Assembly (NCBI GenBank): GCA_963642705.1
Contig: CAVIHU010000001.1
Span: forward strand, 1 to 64,000
Origin: UBA11524 sp963642705
GTDB lineage: Bacteria > Bacillota > Clostridia > Christensenellales > Aristaeellaceae
DNA length: 64,000 bases
Direction of reading: 5' to 3'
Each line of letters begins with the position of its first letter. Within the stretch, counting starts at the first letter, position 1. This document shows, one piece after another, positions 8,006 to 14,795 of the stretch. Both the position numbers and the translations under genes were made by a program. The notes under the pieces were generated by a model. It made no database searches. It was not told the origin of the DNA and worked only from the letters and a program-made list of their open reading frames with translations.

Positions 8006-8875
8006 TTAAAACGGGCAGTCGACGATGAATGTACGTCCATCAAGCTTTGGCAGTCTGCCGCCGGTGTTAAGCGTCAGCTTTGACGCGCACAGGCATAATT
8101 TGCCCTGCATCTTCATCTGGCGATTCAGCGCACGATCGCCGTACACGTCATCGCCGAGCAGCGGATGTCCAAGCGCTGCCATGTGGGCGCGAATTTGGTG
8201 CGTCCTGCCGGTGATGAGATGCACCTCGATGCGGCTGATGCTACCGCCTTGTTCGAGCGTCTCGTATTCTGTGACGATCAGTCGTGCACCGGGGATAGGG
8301 GTATCATGGATGGTAACATGTGCCGCTTCTGCATTCTTGCGCAGATATGCGCGGCAGATAGCTTTCGGGGGTTTCATTATGCCGCGGACAAGGCAGATAT
8401 AGCGCTTGTCGAGCATTCGATGCAGGAAGACATCCTCCAGTATGCGCGAGGATTCAGCGTTCTTGGCGAACAGAATCAGCCCGCACGTCTGGTTGTCCAG
8501 CCGGTGACATGCTTTGGGGGCATACGCATCCGGATTGTTCCGGCGTATATAGCGGGTCGCCAGATCCGTTAGCGTCACGCCGCCCTTGCTGTCCGGCTCA
8601 ACACTGATGCCGGCACGTTTGTTGATGAGCAGTACATCATCATCCTCATAGACGATGGCAAGCGGATCGGCAGCCTCCTCCATGCAGAACACATCGATTT
8701 GCTGACCGGCAACCACGTGTACATCCGCCTTTACGCGTTTGCCGTCAAGCTTGACATCGCGGTGAGCAAAGGCAGATTGCATGGCTCGCGCGGACAACTC
8801 AGGCAGAAAACGGCGGATGCATACATCGATGCGTAGCCCGTCTGCGGCGGAATCGGTCTGAATGGTATATTTCAT
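8006..8875 (-). CDS. RluA-family RNA pseudouridine synthase
   Basis: The product isomerises uridines in rRNA or tRNA. The 289-residue protein has an N-terminal S4-like RNA-binding domain at about residues 10-66. The catalytic domain follows, with the family motif CHRLDNQTCG holding the catalytic Asp127. A conserved GRTHQIRAHMAALGHPLLGD block lies near residue 230. Length and domain order fit RluC/RluD-type enzymes, but the target base cannot be told. It is 12 bases downstream of the DUF3298 protein gene and translated in the same operon. Confidence 0.88.
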   Translation of the reverse strand: MKYTIQTDSAADGLRIDVCIRRFLPELSARAMQSAFAHRDVKLDGKRVKADVHVVAGQQIDVFCMEEAADPLAIVYEDDDVLLINKRAGISVEPDSKGGVTLTDLATRYIRRNNPDAYAPKACHRLDNQTCGLILFAKNAESSRILEDVFLHRMLDKRYICLVRGIMKPPKAICRAYLRKNAEAAHVTIHDTPIPGARLIVTEYETLEQGGSISRIEVHLITGRTHQIRAHMAALGHPLLGDDVYGDRALNRQMKMQGKLCLCASKLTLNTGGRLPKLDGRTFIVDCPF

Positions 8876-8887
8876 AGATGCTCCAAA

Positions 8888-9658
8888 TTACAGCTCATCG
8901 AGCAGCGTTTCCATGGAGATTGGTACAAGGAGAATACCAGCTTCCGACCGGGCGACTGTGTTTTCCAGCAGATAGAAGACAGGATTGCCGTCCGCATCAA
9001 GATAAAAATCCTCTTCCGGATAGAAAACGGCCTCCAGTACATCGAGCGTCAGGTCGTCATAGAAGGCAATTTCACCTTCCTCCATCCACTCAGTCAACTG
9101 CTCCCAGACGAGATTGCGCACGAGGTTATCTGCCTTGGCGGTCTGACGTTCCTCGAGCCACGTATCCGTCTTGTCCTCCTGCGTGAGAATCCCCAGCAGA
9201 TACGGCAGACTGATGATCTCACCGGAACGACTGCCTGTCAGTGCAAACACGTGTCCGGTGATGGTGGTTGATTCGTTTGATGGGCGCTGGACGTGCTTCG
9301 TGACCAGGATGGACAGGTAATCTGTTGTCTGGCATGTCACCTCATACGTCACATTGACAACTGTTGCCGATTCCGCGCCGTCCGTCAAACCGGCATTCAT
9401 GGGCGCTTCAAAGGCGAGCGCGTCTTCGGCAGTATAGGTATAGGTCGTGTTGAACATGGTGGCAACCTGATCGTCACCAAAAAGCTGAGGATAGCGGAAA
9501 CGGTAGATGTAGGTCGCGGTCGATTCGTCTGCGCCTTCCGGATAGATGTATTCCCCGGTCAGGTCAGCGGAAAACTGATAGCCATCGGCAAGCGCGGAAA
9601 GCGTCAGCAGGGAAGTTAGCAATACGAGCAGAAGCAGGAAACGGGTCGCTTTGTTCAT
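8888..9658 (-). CDS. Secreted DUF3298/RsiV-like protein
   Basis: The 256-residue product starts with a signal peptide (Lys/Arg followed by a Leu-rich core, cleavage near ALA-DG at residue 24). The rest is a beta-rich domain that resembles the DUF3298 (RsiV C-terminal) family. Shared features are a YPQLFG segment and a central stretch where the chain is read as 'LSI' strands. An S-G-E-I-I-SL-P-Y-LLG 'secreted substrate' segment and an acidic C-terminal half are also shared. In RsiV this fold binds lysozyme, but there is no anti-sigma region here, so function is unknown. The ATG overlaps the stop of the upstream flavoprotein gene (ATGA), implying translational coupling. Confidence 0.7.
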   Translation of the reverse strand: MNKATRFLLLLVLLTSLLTLSALADGYQFSADLTGEYIYPEGADESTATYIYRFRYPQLFGDDQVATMFNTTYTYTAEDALAFEAPMNAGLTDGAESATVVNVTYEVTCQTTDYLSILVTKHVQRPSNESTTITGHVFALTGSRSGEIISLPYLLGILTQEDKTDTWLEERQTAKADNLVRNLVWEQLTEWMEEGEIAFYDDLTLDVLEAVFYPEEDFYLDADGNPVFYLLENTVARSEAGILLVPISMETLLDEL

Positions 9659-10524
9659 GCGTTTTCTCCTTGAGCGGATTTGAAATCAGCAGAAGCGCTG
9701 ATAGCGGCAACGTTGCCTTCACCGACTGCCTTTGCAATCTGAAACGGTTGTCCGGTGCAGTCGCCGCAGGCATAGACATGCGGGAGATTCGTTGCCATCT
9801 GCCGGTTAACCTTGATGAATGCGCCTTCAAGGGCAACGCCGGGCAGCAACGTATCCGGCGCAACGGTTGGACGGAAGATGAAAACGCCGTCATAGGGGAA
9901 TGCACCATGGTCGGTTTCCAGTACGATTTGGTTGTTTTCGCGGCGCAGCGATGACGGGTGTTCATCACACTGGCGGAAGAAGGACTTTTCAGGCAGTTCG
10001 TGGCGTGCAAGCGTGTAATAATCCACTTCGCTCGCTAACGTTGCGAGAAAATCAGCTTCTTCAATACCGCCGTGCCATGCGGACAGGACAGCGATGCGTT
10101 TGCCGCGGTAGAACATGCCGTCGCACGTGCCGCACCAGCTGACGCCTTGTCCGAGCAGCTCGCTTTCGCCGGGCAGCAGCTTCGGGCGCACAGCCCCTGT
10201 TGCCAGTACAAGCGCACGGCTCTCGATGATCTCATTGCCGATGAGCGTCATGCATCCTTCATCAGTGAGCATGATCTGACGTGCTGGCTGTTCAATGATT
10301 TCCGTACCGAGTTCAACCGCCTGAGCGCGGAAAATGCGCAGCAACTCCTTGCCGCTGACACGCGGAAGCCCAGGGTAGTTGTCGATGCGCTCCGCACGGA
10401 GCAGCCAGCTCGTGTCGGACTGTGCACAGGCGACAACCGTGTGCAGACCACGCTGACGGGCGGTCATGGCGCAGCTCCACGCAGCAGGTCCGGCGCCGAT
10501 GATGAGAAGGTCGCAGGCAGACAT
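9655..10524 (-). CDS. Thioredoxin-reductase-like flavoprotein lacking the NADPH motifs
   Basis: The 289-residue protein has the FAD-binding GAGPAA at 10-15 and a redox-active Cys131-Gly-Thr-Cys134-Asp. The C-terminal GDC block near residue 255 precedes an AKAVGEGNVAA helix. These are thioredoxin reductase features. The second nucleotide domain is abnormal. The usual GGGDSA is replaced by SAWHGG at about 148-153, and the HRRxxxRA motif that holds the NADPH phosphate is absent (ARHELPEK instead). This resembles the ferredoxin-dependent flavin thioredoxin reductases described in clostridia, so electrons may come from ferredoxin. A trxA gene lies 3 kb upstream. Enzyme class is confident; electron donor is inference. 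Confidence 0.75.
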   Translation of the reverse strand: MSACDLLIIGAGPAAWSCAMTARQRGLHTVVACAQSDTSWLLRAERIDNYPGLPRVSGKELLRIFRAQAVELGTEIIEQPARQIMLTDEGCMTLIGNEIIESRALVLATGAVRPKLLPGESELLGQGVSWCGTCDGMFYRGKRIAVLSAWHGGIEEADFLATLASEVDYYTLARHELPEKSFFRQCDEHPSSLRRENNQIVLETDHGAFPYDGVFIFRPTVAPDTLLPGVALEGAFIKVNRQMATNLPHVYACGDCTGQPFQIAKAVGEGNVAAISASADFKSAQGENA

Positions 10525-10536
10525 GGTATCCTCCTG

Positions 10537-12318
10537 TTAGTTGGTGTAGGTATAACGCGCAACGCACCAGGGCATGCCGTTGTACATGCCGTATGCATCG
10601 CAGTAGATGTTGTAGGATTGTCCGACCTCCCACGTGGTCGAGGATTTGTTTTCCAGAACGACCGGTCGGCTTGTGCCGTCATCGCTGCAGTAAACGATGG
10701 CCATCTGCGGCTTTGTGCTGATGATTTCCGAGATTGTGCCGACAGCAAGGTAGATCTGCTGCCTTGCGGCACGCACAGTGATATTTGACACAAGCTCGGA
10801 GTATTCCGCAGAACTGTTCAGCGGCCATGCCTTGCGCGTGTAGGCGTCCTGATCAGGAACGTAGTAGATGGAGTAGTCAACGCGTGATGTCTTCAGACCA
10901 GGGTAGGAGGCGGTGATGGTGATGGTATTGTCGCCGATTTTGTCAAAAACTGCCACAAAGCTGAATTCACCGGTCGTGTCAAGCTTGGTGATGTCAAGAT
11001 CGGAATGACTGGTGAGCACATCGACCGTAGCGCCGATCTTCGTGGTGGCGGTCATTTCGAGGGTGGATTTGCTGGTCGAGGAGTACGTCGTAACGGCAAG
11101 GTCAAGCGGAATCTCCTGTACCTCACGGTAGAGAATCAGCTCAAGCTTCGTTTCACGGCAGTACGGGGCACGGACGATGATGTTGAACTTGTTGTCGCCG
11201 ATCGGTTGAACGGTTGCATTGTAAACGAGCAAGCCGTCTTCGCTGACCGTATCGGACACGTCTACATCGTTGATGGTGACGGTTGAGCCTGCACGAACCT
11301 GGAGGTTCACGGAATACATGGCGGTTGTGACCTCACTGCGCAGTGTTTCCGGCGAAACGAGCGAGACAGGGCTGGCAGGAATGGTGATGTCGTATTCAAT
11401 GGGATCGAGCGCCTGCTGACGGCCGTTCGCTGTCTTGAGGTATGCCTTGAGCGTGACATGCATGACGGCTTCATTTTCCGTGATGCTCGGCAGATCAATG
11501 TACCAGAGATAGTCCGGAATTTCAATGGTTGCAAAGCCGTCAACCACCTGATATGTGGATTGCATGGGCGATCCGACGTAAATCTGCTGCCCGTCCTCGC
11601 CGGGAATGAGGATGGTGTGCGCTGTCAGGTCATCAACAATGCTGGAAGTGATGATGGCTGTTGAAGTCGAAGCGGTCTGAATCAGCCCTAAATTCGAGGC
11701 GATAAAGAAACCCAAAACGCCCAGCATGCCGACTGCGAGCAGCCCAATCAGCACGTGCAGCATCCGGCGAAAGCCCTTGCCGTGCGTTCGGTATGTTTTC
11801 ATTTCATTCATGCGCGGCGGTGCGACAGGTACGGTGTTCTCCTGCAGCGCTGCGACAAGCGGATCATAGTCACGCGTATCATGCCAGAGCTTGGGCACAG
11901 GCACGACCTGATCTGCAATTGCAGCAGAAGCCTCACGATCGACTTTGATTGCCTTGACGCGGCCGGCATGTGCTTTCTCAAGCGAATCAGGCGAGGAATA
12001 CATGTGGATGGTGGTCGTGCTGCCGCTTGTATTGCGGAATGCGGTCTCCTGACGGAGCTGCTCAAGCTGCTGTGCTCCGCGCTGCTTGCGTTCCTTCAGC
12101 TCGGACATGTCGGTGGCAAGCTCGTCGCGCCGGTCATTCGATTCATCAACTGCGCCGTCCTCATCGACATGAACATACACCTTTGGCTGCTTATCCTCGC
12201 GCTTGAACTGCTCCTGCCAGGAAGGCTTTTCCGCAGTATCGGCTGAGAGCACTGCACCGCAGCGGATGCAATTAGGCAAAGAGGCACGGTTCCATTGACC
12301 GCATTGCGGACACTTCAT
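10537..12318 (-). CDS. Zinc-ribbon, single-pass membrane protein with extracytoplasmic beta domains
   Basis: No family with known function is recognised. The 593-residue product opens with a zinc ribbon (Cys3, Cys6, Cys17, Cys20). A charged, partly coiled-coil cytoplasmic region with KERKQRGAQQLEQLRQE at about 75-91 follows, then one membrane segment at about 186-209. The remaining ~380 residues are Thr/Ser/Val-rich and predicted outside, probably several Ig-like beta domains. Topology is inferred from sequence. The ATG at 12318 has AAAGGAG upstream. It follows the LCP gene by 30 bases and precedes the flavoprotein gene by 12, suggesting a cell-envelope role. Confidence 0.65.
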   Translation of the reverse strand: MKCPQCGQWNRASLPNCIRCGAVLSADTAEKPSWQEQFKREDKQPKVYVHVDEDGAVDESNDRRDELATDMSELKERKQRGAQQLEQLRQETAFRNTSGSTTTIHMYSSPDSLEKAHAGRVKAIKVDREASAAIADQVVPVPKLWHDTRDYDPLVAALQENTVPVAPPRMNEMKTYRTHGKGFRRMLHVLIGLLAVGMLGVLGFFIASNLGLIQTASTSTAIITSSIVDDLTAHTILIPGEDGQQIYVGSPMQSTYQVVDGFATIEIPDYLWYIDLPSITENEAVMHVTLKAYLKTANGRQQALDPIEYDITIPASPVSLVSPETLRSEVTTAMYSVNLQVRAGSTVTINDVDVSDTVSEDGLLVYNATVQPIGDNKFNIIVRAPYCRETKLELILYREVQEIPLDLAVTTYSSTSKSTLEMTATTKIGATVDVLTSHSDLDITKLDTTGEFSFVAVFDKIGDNTITITASYPGLKTSRVDYSIYYVPDQDAYTRKAWPLNSSAEYSELVSNITVRAARQQIYLAVGTISEIISTKPQMAIVYCSDDGTSRPVVLENKSSTTWEVGQSYNIYCDAYGMYNGMPWCVARYTYTN

Positions 12319-12348
12319 TCAGGAAACTCCTTTCAACGGAAGTGAAGA

Positions 12349-13296
12349 TCAAAAGTTCAGCGAATCATCCTCATCACTGTCGTCGATAACAAGCCAGCCG
12401 CTGGTGAGGAACGTTGCCATGTCCTCGCGGCTCATCTCCCAATCAATCTCCTGCACGGCCATGCCGGCGTAGGAAATGGCGTGCACGGCATCATCCTGCG
12501 GAATGCGCAGCTCTTCAATGACGCACGTGCGCAGCTTGAGGCAGTATTCCATGGCGTTAATCATGTCATCAAGCGTCATGTTCGTCTGCATGTTATTCTT
12601 CATGATGACATCGACGAGGTCACGCGCCTGATCATAAGTGAAGGTGCGGCACTGGTCGGCTAAGGTGGACATGACCGTGCGGGCACGCTGCGTGCGCATG
12701 AAATCACCGCCGCCGCCTGCCTTGCGGATGCGCATGTAAATAACGGCTGCGCGGCCGGTGAAGCGGTACGTGCCGGCCTGCCCCATGCTTGGCGATGTCT
12801 GGTTGGCATCAAGCGGATAGCGCCGCAGATAGGCAGCCTCGGACGAGTTGACCGTGATATCAACGCCGCCTAGATAGTCGATGATATTGGCAATCATCTG
12901 GAAATTCAGCAGGATGTACTTCTCGATTTTGATGCCGAGATGCTGGCTGATGACCTTGCAGAGCGCCTCAGGTCCGGAATTGCGGGCAATGTAATTGATG
13001 CGCCCGATGACACCGTCCGGACGGACAACAAGCGCATCGCGGATGATCGATGTGAGCATAATGCGGTGTGAAACGGTATCGAGCGACACAATGACGATGC
13101 CGTCGGTATTGACCAGCTTGTTTGTCCACTGGTCGGAGCAAAGCAACAGATAATGGTGCAGTCCTTCGCGCGGCTCCGCAATGCTGTCATAATCGATGGT
13201 TTCAATTGGCTGCGGCGTATCTGCCAGCACACCTGTCGGCAGGCAGGCGAACACCATGCAGAGCATCAGCAGTAGCGAAAATAAGCGCTTCATCAT
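12349..13296 (-). CDS. LytR-CpsA-Psr (LCP) family protein
   Basis: LCP proteins attach anionic polymers from lipid carriers to peptidoglycan outside the membrane. The 315-residue product has a signal-like N-terminus and an LCP core: a DGIVIVSLD strand, the Arg-containing TSIIRDALV segment, an RINYIARNSGPEALC block and a GGVDITV motif. These are hallmarks of the fold. It lacks a long C-terminal extension. I chose the ATG at 13296 because AAGGAG lies 6 bases upstream; the frame is open 53 codons further but that part overlaps the terminator of trxA. It is the first gene of a six-gene operon ending at 7204. Confidence 0.85.
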   Translation of the reverse strand: MMKRLFSLLLMLCMVFACLPTGVLADTPQPIETIDYDSIAEPREGLHHYLLLCSDQWTNKLVNTDGIVIVSLDTVSHRIMLTSIIRDALVVRPDGVIGRINYIARNSGPEALCKVISQHLGIKIEKYILLNFQMIANIIDYLGGVDITVNSSEAAYLRRYPLDANQTSPSMGQAGTYRFTGRAAVIYMRIRKAGGGGDFMRTQRARTVMSTLADQCRTFTYDQARDLVDVIMKNNMQTNMTLDDMINAMEYCLKLRTCVIEELRIPQDDAVHAISYAGMAVQEIDWEMSREDMATFLTSGWLVIDDSDEDDSLNF

Positions 13297-13329
13297 CCAT
13301 ATCTCCTTTGTTTCGAATATTCCAATCTG

Positions 13330-13338
13330 ATTATACCA
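13330..13338 (-). promoter_or_regulatory. Extended -10 promoter of the LCP operon
   Basis: On the minus strand TGGTATAAT gives an extended -10 element (TATAAT at 13335-13330). There is no good -35 box. It lies between the trxA terminator and the LCP start codon, with a leader of about 30 bases. Confidence 0.55.
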
Positions 13339-13396
13339 TTTTTTGCAGGGAAAAGAAAGACATAAACAGCGCGGAAATTTCTTTTTTACAATTACG

Positions 13397-13428
13397 AAAA
13401 AGGCTTTCTGCTGAAGATGCAGAAAGCC
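13397..13428 (-). terminator. Rho-independent terminator of the rseC-trxA operon
   Basis: GGCTTTCTGC at 13402-13411 pairs perfectly with GCAGAAAGCC at 13419-13428 around a 7-base loop. On the minus strand it is followed by TTTTTCG, a classic intrinsic terminator. Confidence 0.88.
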
Positions 13429-13451
13429 CTGTAGAGAAAGGAAAGACAGAG

Positions 13452-13766
13452 TCAAAATGCCTTCTTCACGAAAGCATCCAGCGCGTTCTTGGACTGATAA
13501 CCGACTGTTTTGTCAATCAACTGACCGTTCTTGAACAGCAGCAGCGTCGGGATGCTCATAATGCCGTAACGAGTGGCGAGCTCAGGACAATGGTCAATAT
13601 CGACCTTGCCGACGGACAACGAATCAGCATACTGAGATGCGACTTCCGCGACAACCGGTGCAAGCATTCGGCAGGGACCGCACCACGTTGCCCAGAAATC
13701 AATCAGAACAGGGTGATTCTGCGCAATAAAGGCATCAAATTCGACTTCAGTTAATTCCTTGATCAT
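13452..13766 (-). CDS. trxA: Thioredoxin
   Basis: The 104-residue product is a complete thioredoxin with the active site WATWCGPC (Cys29, Cys32), the cis-proline in SIPTLLLF and the GxxxK ending typical of the fold. It reduces protein disulfides in the cytoplasm. An in-frame GTG lies three codons upstream, but it falls on the ribosome site AAGGAGTG, so the ATG at 13766 is the likely start. It is the second gene after rseC (24-base gap), and both use the promoter upstream of 14258. Confidence 0.95.
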   Translation of the reverse strand: MIKELTEVEFDAFIAQNHPVLIDFWATWCGPCRMLAPVVAEVASQYADSLSVGKVDIDHCPELATRYGIMSIPTLLLFKNGQLIDKTVGYQSKNALDAFVKKAF

Positions 13767-13790
13767 CAAAAACACTCCTTTGCAATCATA

Positions 13791-14225
13791 TTATGCAGTC
13801 GGCGCGCTGTCAGCGAGGGCTTCCTTGAGCGGAATGACACGAACGAGCTGCGGGTCGTAGCGGCCGGATTGCTTTCTGCGCTTTTCGGTCAGAACGAGGA
13901 TAAAAAGCGGAATTGCCAGCCCAATGACACCGCCGACAGCGCTTGCCATCATCTCCTGGTCAGGCGCAATCAGCGTACCGAGCAGCATACCGGCGAAAAG
14001 TCCGGCGACAGGAAACAGGTATGCCAGAGCGGAAGCTTTGACGATGCTGCTTTCAGGCAGAGAAACGACTGCATGGTCGCCGATATTCGCCTGTCCCTTC
14101 ACGCGGATGACGTGCTGCTTTTCGCCACCGATGCAGGCATGGCATTTTTCGCAGTCGCTCGGACGGCAGAAGGTTATTTCAATCACATCATCGCTGACGG
14201 CGGTAACGACACCTGCTCTTTCCAT
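13791..14225 (-). CDS. rseC: RseC/MucC-type SoxR-reducing system membrane protein
   Basis: The 144-residue product has a small N-terminal domain with a cysteine cluster (Cys20, Cys25, Cys28, Cys31, i.e. CxxCxxC). Two membrane segments follow at about 64-86 and 92-113, then a basic tail. This is the RseC architecture; in enterobacteria RseC works with Rsx to reduce SoxR. The clustered Cys residues may bind an iron-sulfur cluster, which is an inference. The partner here is trxA, directly downstream, which suggests a thiol or electron-transfer role. The ATG follows AAGGAGG. Confidence 0.85.
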   Translation of the reverse strand: MERAGVVTAVSDDVIEITFCRPSDCEKCHACIGGEKQHVIRVKGQANIGDHAVVSLPESSIVKASALAYLFPVAGLFAGMLLGTLIAPDQEMMASAVGGVIGLAIPLFILVLTEKRRKQSGRYDPQLVRVIPLKEALADSAPTA

Positions 14226-14257
14226 GATAAAGCACCTCCTTGGAATCAGCCATATTC

Positions 14258-14287
14258 ATTATAGCACAGAAGGCATGCACTCGTCAA
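14258..14287 (-). promoter_or_regulatory. Promoter of rseC-trxA
   Basis: On the minus strand TTGACG (14287-14282) and TATAAT (14263-14258) are 18 bases apart. The start site lies about 25 bases upstream of the rseC ATG. Confidence 0.75.
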
Positions 14288-14385
14288 ACAGGCTCAATAT
14301 ACCCGAAAATCAGCCAACTGAAACAGAAAACACAAAAAACAGACCAGAACTGAGAAGGGAAAATTGTTTTCTCCGTGTATTGTGC

Positions 14386-14414
14386 TTGACAGAAAAACAA
14401 AAACATGCTATGAT
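14386..14414 (+). promoter_or_regulatory. Promoter of the T-box leader and aspS::gatC-gatA-gatB operon
   Basis: TTGACA at 14386-14391 and TATGAT at 14409-14414 with a 17-base spacer, immediately before the T-box leader. Confidence 0.85.
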
Positions 14415-14426
14415 GGCTGCAATTCC

Positions 14427-14763
14427 ACAGAGGCGCAAGCCTCATAAGGCTATGAAGGGCAGCAGTAACCGGAAAGTCGCCTTGCAGAGAGCCGCGAACA
14501 GGTGAGAGTGCGGCAGGAGGACATCGGCGAAGGAACAGCTCTGAGCCGCCGCTCGAACGGTAGCAGATTCTGATTATCAGAAGCTGATTTGCAGAAACTG
14601 CCAATCCAAGTAGGTGCGGACGGGTGAAGCCCGTGACAGCTTCTAGCAATCGCTGAAACGGCTGTTGCGAATGAGGTGCTCCGGTGAAAAAAACGGAGAA
14701 AATGGGTGGTACCGCGAAGAGAAGTCTTTCGTCCCTGATTGCAGGGGAGAAAGGCGTTTTTTT
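14427..14763 (+). promoter_or_regulatory. T-box riboswitch leader with terminator
   Basis: The leader has the conserved T-box TGGGTGGTACCGCG at 14703-14716. A terminator hairpin (CTTTCGTCCCT with AGGGGAGAAAG, 14726-14753) and a T run to 14763 follow. Stem I features are present: CAGAGAG, then GGTGAGAG and GAACAGCTCTGAGC. In the specifier region GAC at 14520-14522 fits tRNA-Asp; ATC follows directly and is a less likely alternative. Uncharged tRNA would stabilise the antiterminator and switch the operon on. A GCAA-tetraloop hairpin (GAGGC/GCCTC) starts near 14430. Confidence 0.9.
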
Positions 14764-14795
14764 ATGGGCAAAAGCCTGCTGAAGGAGGAATTCGT

